NCBI GenBank assembly: GCA_016792845.1 | Contig: JAEUKH010000020.1 | Span: 1 to 64,000, forward strand | From: Myxococcales bacterium | GTDB taxonomy: Bacteria > Myxococcota_A > Polyangia > Polyangiales > Ga0077539 | DNA: 64,000 bases | Reading direction: 5' to 3' | Part shown: positions 62,856 to 64,000 of the stretch, one piece after another | Layout: every line of letters begins with the position of its first letter | How positions within the stretch are numbered: the first letter of the stretch is position 1 | Notes under the pieces: model-generated | What the model was told of the DNA's origin: nothing | The model's database searches: none | The model's input: the letters and a program-made list of their open reading frames with translations, nothing else | Position numbers and translations under genes: made by a program

Positions 62856-64000
62856 ATGCGCTGGCTCCTTGAAACGGTGCTTCGCCTGCGGGTCATCGTG
62901 GTGGCCGCGGCGGTGATCTTCATGGTCGCGGGGGTGTACTCTGCGAGCACGACGCCGGTCGACGTCTTCCCAGAGTTTGCGCCGCCGCGGGTTGAGATTC
63001 AGACCGAGGCGCCGGGGCTGTCGAGCACCGAGGTCGAGGCCCTCGTGTCGGTGCCCATCGAGAACGCCTTTGTGGGCATCACGGGGCTCAAGACCCTGCG
63101 CTCGAAGTCGGTGCTCGGACTCTCGTCGGTGCTGCTGATTTTCAACGAGGGCACCGACCTCCTCATGGCGCGTACGCTCGTTCAAGAGCGCCTCGCGCGT
63201 GCGGCGTCGCAGCTCCCGGCGGCGTCGCGGCCGCCTGTGATCCTCGCGCCGCTCTCTTCGCTGAGCCGCGTTCTCAAGATCGGCGTCTGGAGCGACACGC
63301 AGTCGCAGATGGAGCTGACCGACCTGGTGCGCTGGGTGGTCCGCCCGCGCCTGATGGCCGTCCCGGGGGTCGCCAACGTCGCGATCTGGGGGCAGCGCGA
63401 TCGACAGCTCCAGGTGCGCGTCGACCCCGACCGGCTGCGCGCGCACGGCGTCCGCCTCGACGACGTGACCCGCGCCACCCGAGACGCGGTGGTGCCTGCC
63501 GCGGGCGGCTTCGTCGACACCCCGAACCAGCGCCTCGCGGTGACGCAGGTCGCGACGGTCAACACTGCCGCCGAGCTCGCCGAGGTGCCCGTGGTCGCGC
63601 GCGGGGTCACGCCGCTTCGCCTCGGCGACGTCGCCGACATCGTCGAAGACCACCCGCCGCCCATCGGCGACGCGATCATCAACGACCGGCCCGGCCTGCT
63701 CTTGATCGTCGAGAAGCAGCCCGACGCCAACTCGCTGGCCGTGACCCGCGGCGTCGAGGCGGCCCTCGGAGCGCTCGCGCCGACGCTCCGCGGCGCTCAC
63801 TTCGACCCGACGATCTTTCGCCCGGCCAGCTTCGTCGAGCGGGCGATCGGCAACCTCCGCCGCGCGCTCATCCTCGGGTGCGCGCTGGTGGTGCTGATCC
63901 TCGCGGTCTTTCTCTACGACCTTCGCACGGCCCTCATCTCGGTGCTCGCGATCCCGCTCTCGCTGCTCGCCGCCGCGATGATCCTCCGCGCGCGGGGCGG
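62856..64000 (+). CDS. Heavy-metal-type RND efflux transporter (CzcA/CusA-like), partial
   Basis: The first 381 residues of an inner-membrane proton-driven pump, cut by the window end (full members are about 1000-1050). The start [19 protein letters not shown] is the first helix. [33 protein letters not shown] is the signature of the HME-RND subfamily, followed by the porter domain ([22 protein letters not shown]) and the second helix beginning [28 protein letters not shown] 62856 is 2 bp after the adaptor stop. Metal specificity cannot be assigned from this part. Confidence 0.88.
   Translation, partial: MRWLLETVLRLRVIVVAAAVIFMVAGVYSASTTPVDVFPEFAPPRVEIQTEAPGLSSTEVEALVSVPIENAFVGITGLKTLRSKSVLGLSSVLLIFNEGTDLLMARTLVQERLARAASQLPAASRPPVILAPLSSLSRVLKIGVWSDTQSQMELTDLVRWVVRPRLMAVPGVANVAIWGQRDRQLQVRVDPDRLRAHGVRLDDVTRATRDAVVPAAGGFVDTPNQRLAVTQVATVNTAAELAEVPVVARGVTPLRLGDVADIVEDHPPPIGDAIINDRPGLLLIVEKQPDANSLAVTRGVEAALGALAPTLRGAHFDPTIFRPASFVERAIGNLRRALILGCALVVLILAVFLYDLRTALISVLAIPLSLLAAAMILRARG

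Overview
This window is very GC-rich chromosomal DNA whose gene content points to a myxobacterium-type organism (Myxococcota, probably class Polyangia). The evidence is the set of eukaryote-type Ser/Thr kinases, FHA- and kinase-linked sigma-54 activators, a PP2C phosphatase, many lipoproteins with Asp/Ala/Gly-rich spacers followed by Cys-rich or RCC1 repeats, secreted C-type lectin domains, and Rho and MetK of proteobacterial type. The taxonomic call is inference; there is no rRNA or tRNA in the window to confirm it.

Layout. 1-735 is a non-coding tract of degenerate repeats with ACAAG-loop hairpins. 1044-6229 holds an AsmA-like/GT51 transglycosylase, a MarR regulator coupled to an amidohydrolase, a TauE/SafE exporter and a small membrane protein. 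6251-11239 is a phospho-signalling block: Ser/Thr kinase, FHA-sigma54 activator, PP2C phosphatase, a 39-residue TatA-like peptide, a SixA-type phosphatase and an alpha/beta hydrolase. 11440-15147 holds pncB, small proteins and metK. 15382-20537 carries a fatty-acid-type operon (SDR-hydratase-3xSCP2 fusion plus SCPx-type thiolase) behind a TetR-style palindrome. 20562-26176 is accessory: a Cys-rich lipoprotein, a GluR0-like glutamate-receptor channel, an IS3 remnant and a secreted Cys-rich protein between two 88-bp direct repeats, and a lipoprotein. 26240-31037 is a cytochrome oxidase operon (ctaB, SCO, subunit II, subunit I fused to two cytochromes c) with a divergent small membrane protein. 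31070-40028 has a kinase with an alpha/alpha-toroid-like ectodomain, a MITE-like element with an AT-rich core, a three-CTLD lectin and a 1122-residue Cys-rich repeat lipoprotein.

40052-44329 is metabolic (PHA-system protein, homocysteine methyltransferase/MTHFR, SDR-type threonine dehydrogenase, a conserved protein). 44480-49531 is a single 1683-residue kinase-ATPase-TPR-GAF-sigma54 regulator flanked by spaced CGGCAC doublets. 49675-57813 is another accessory set: paralogous lipoproteins, a LysM/DUF882 protein, an RCC1 lipoprotein, a GH31 lipoprotein coupled to a DAG-kinase-like protein. 57833-60055 has rho, with a promoter, a long leader and a terminator-like hairpin, and a response regulator. 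60351-64000 is a tripartite heavy-metal-type RND efflux operon cut by the window end.

The most unusual signals are a family of 19-bp palindromes scattered through coding and 3' intergenic DNA, an expanded four-copy array of it inside a lipoprotein spacer, the 2.2-kb segment between 88-bp repeats, the oxidase/cytochrome c fusion, the GluR0-like channel and the giant kinase-sigma54 fusion. Family assignments come from motif recognition by eye, not from searches.
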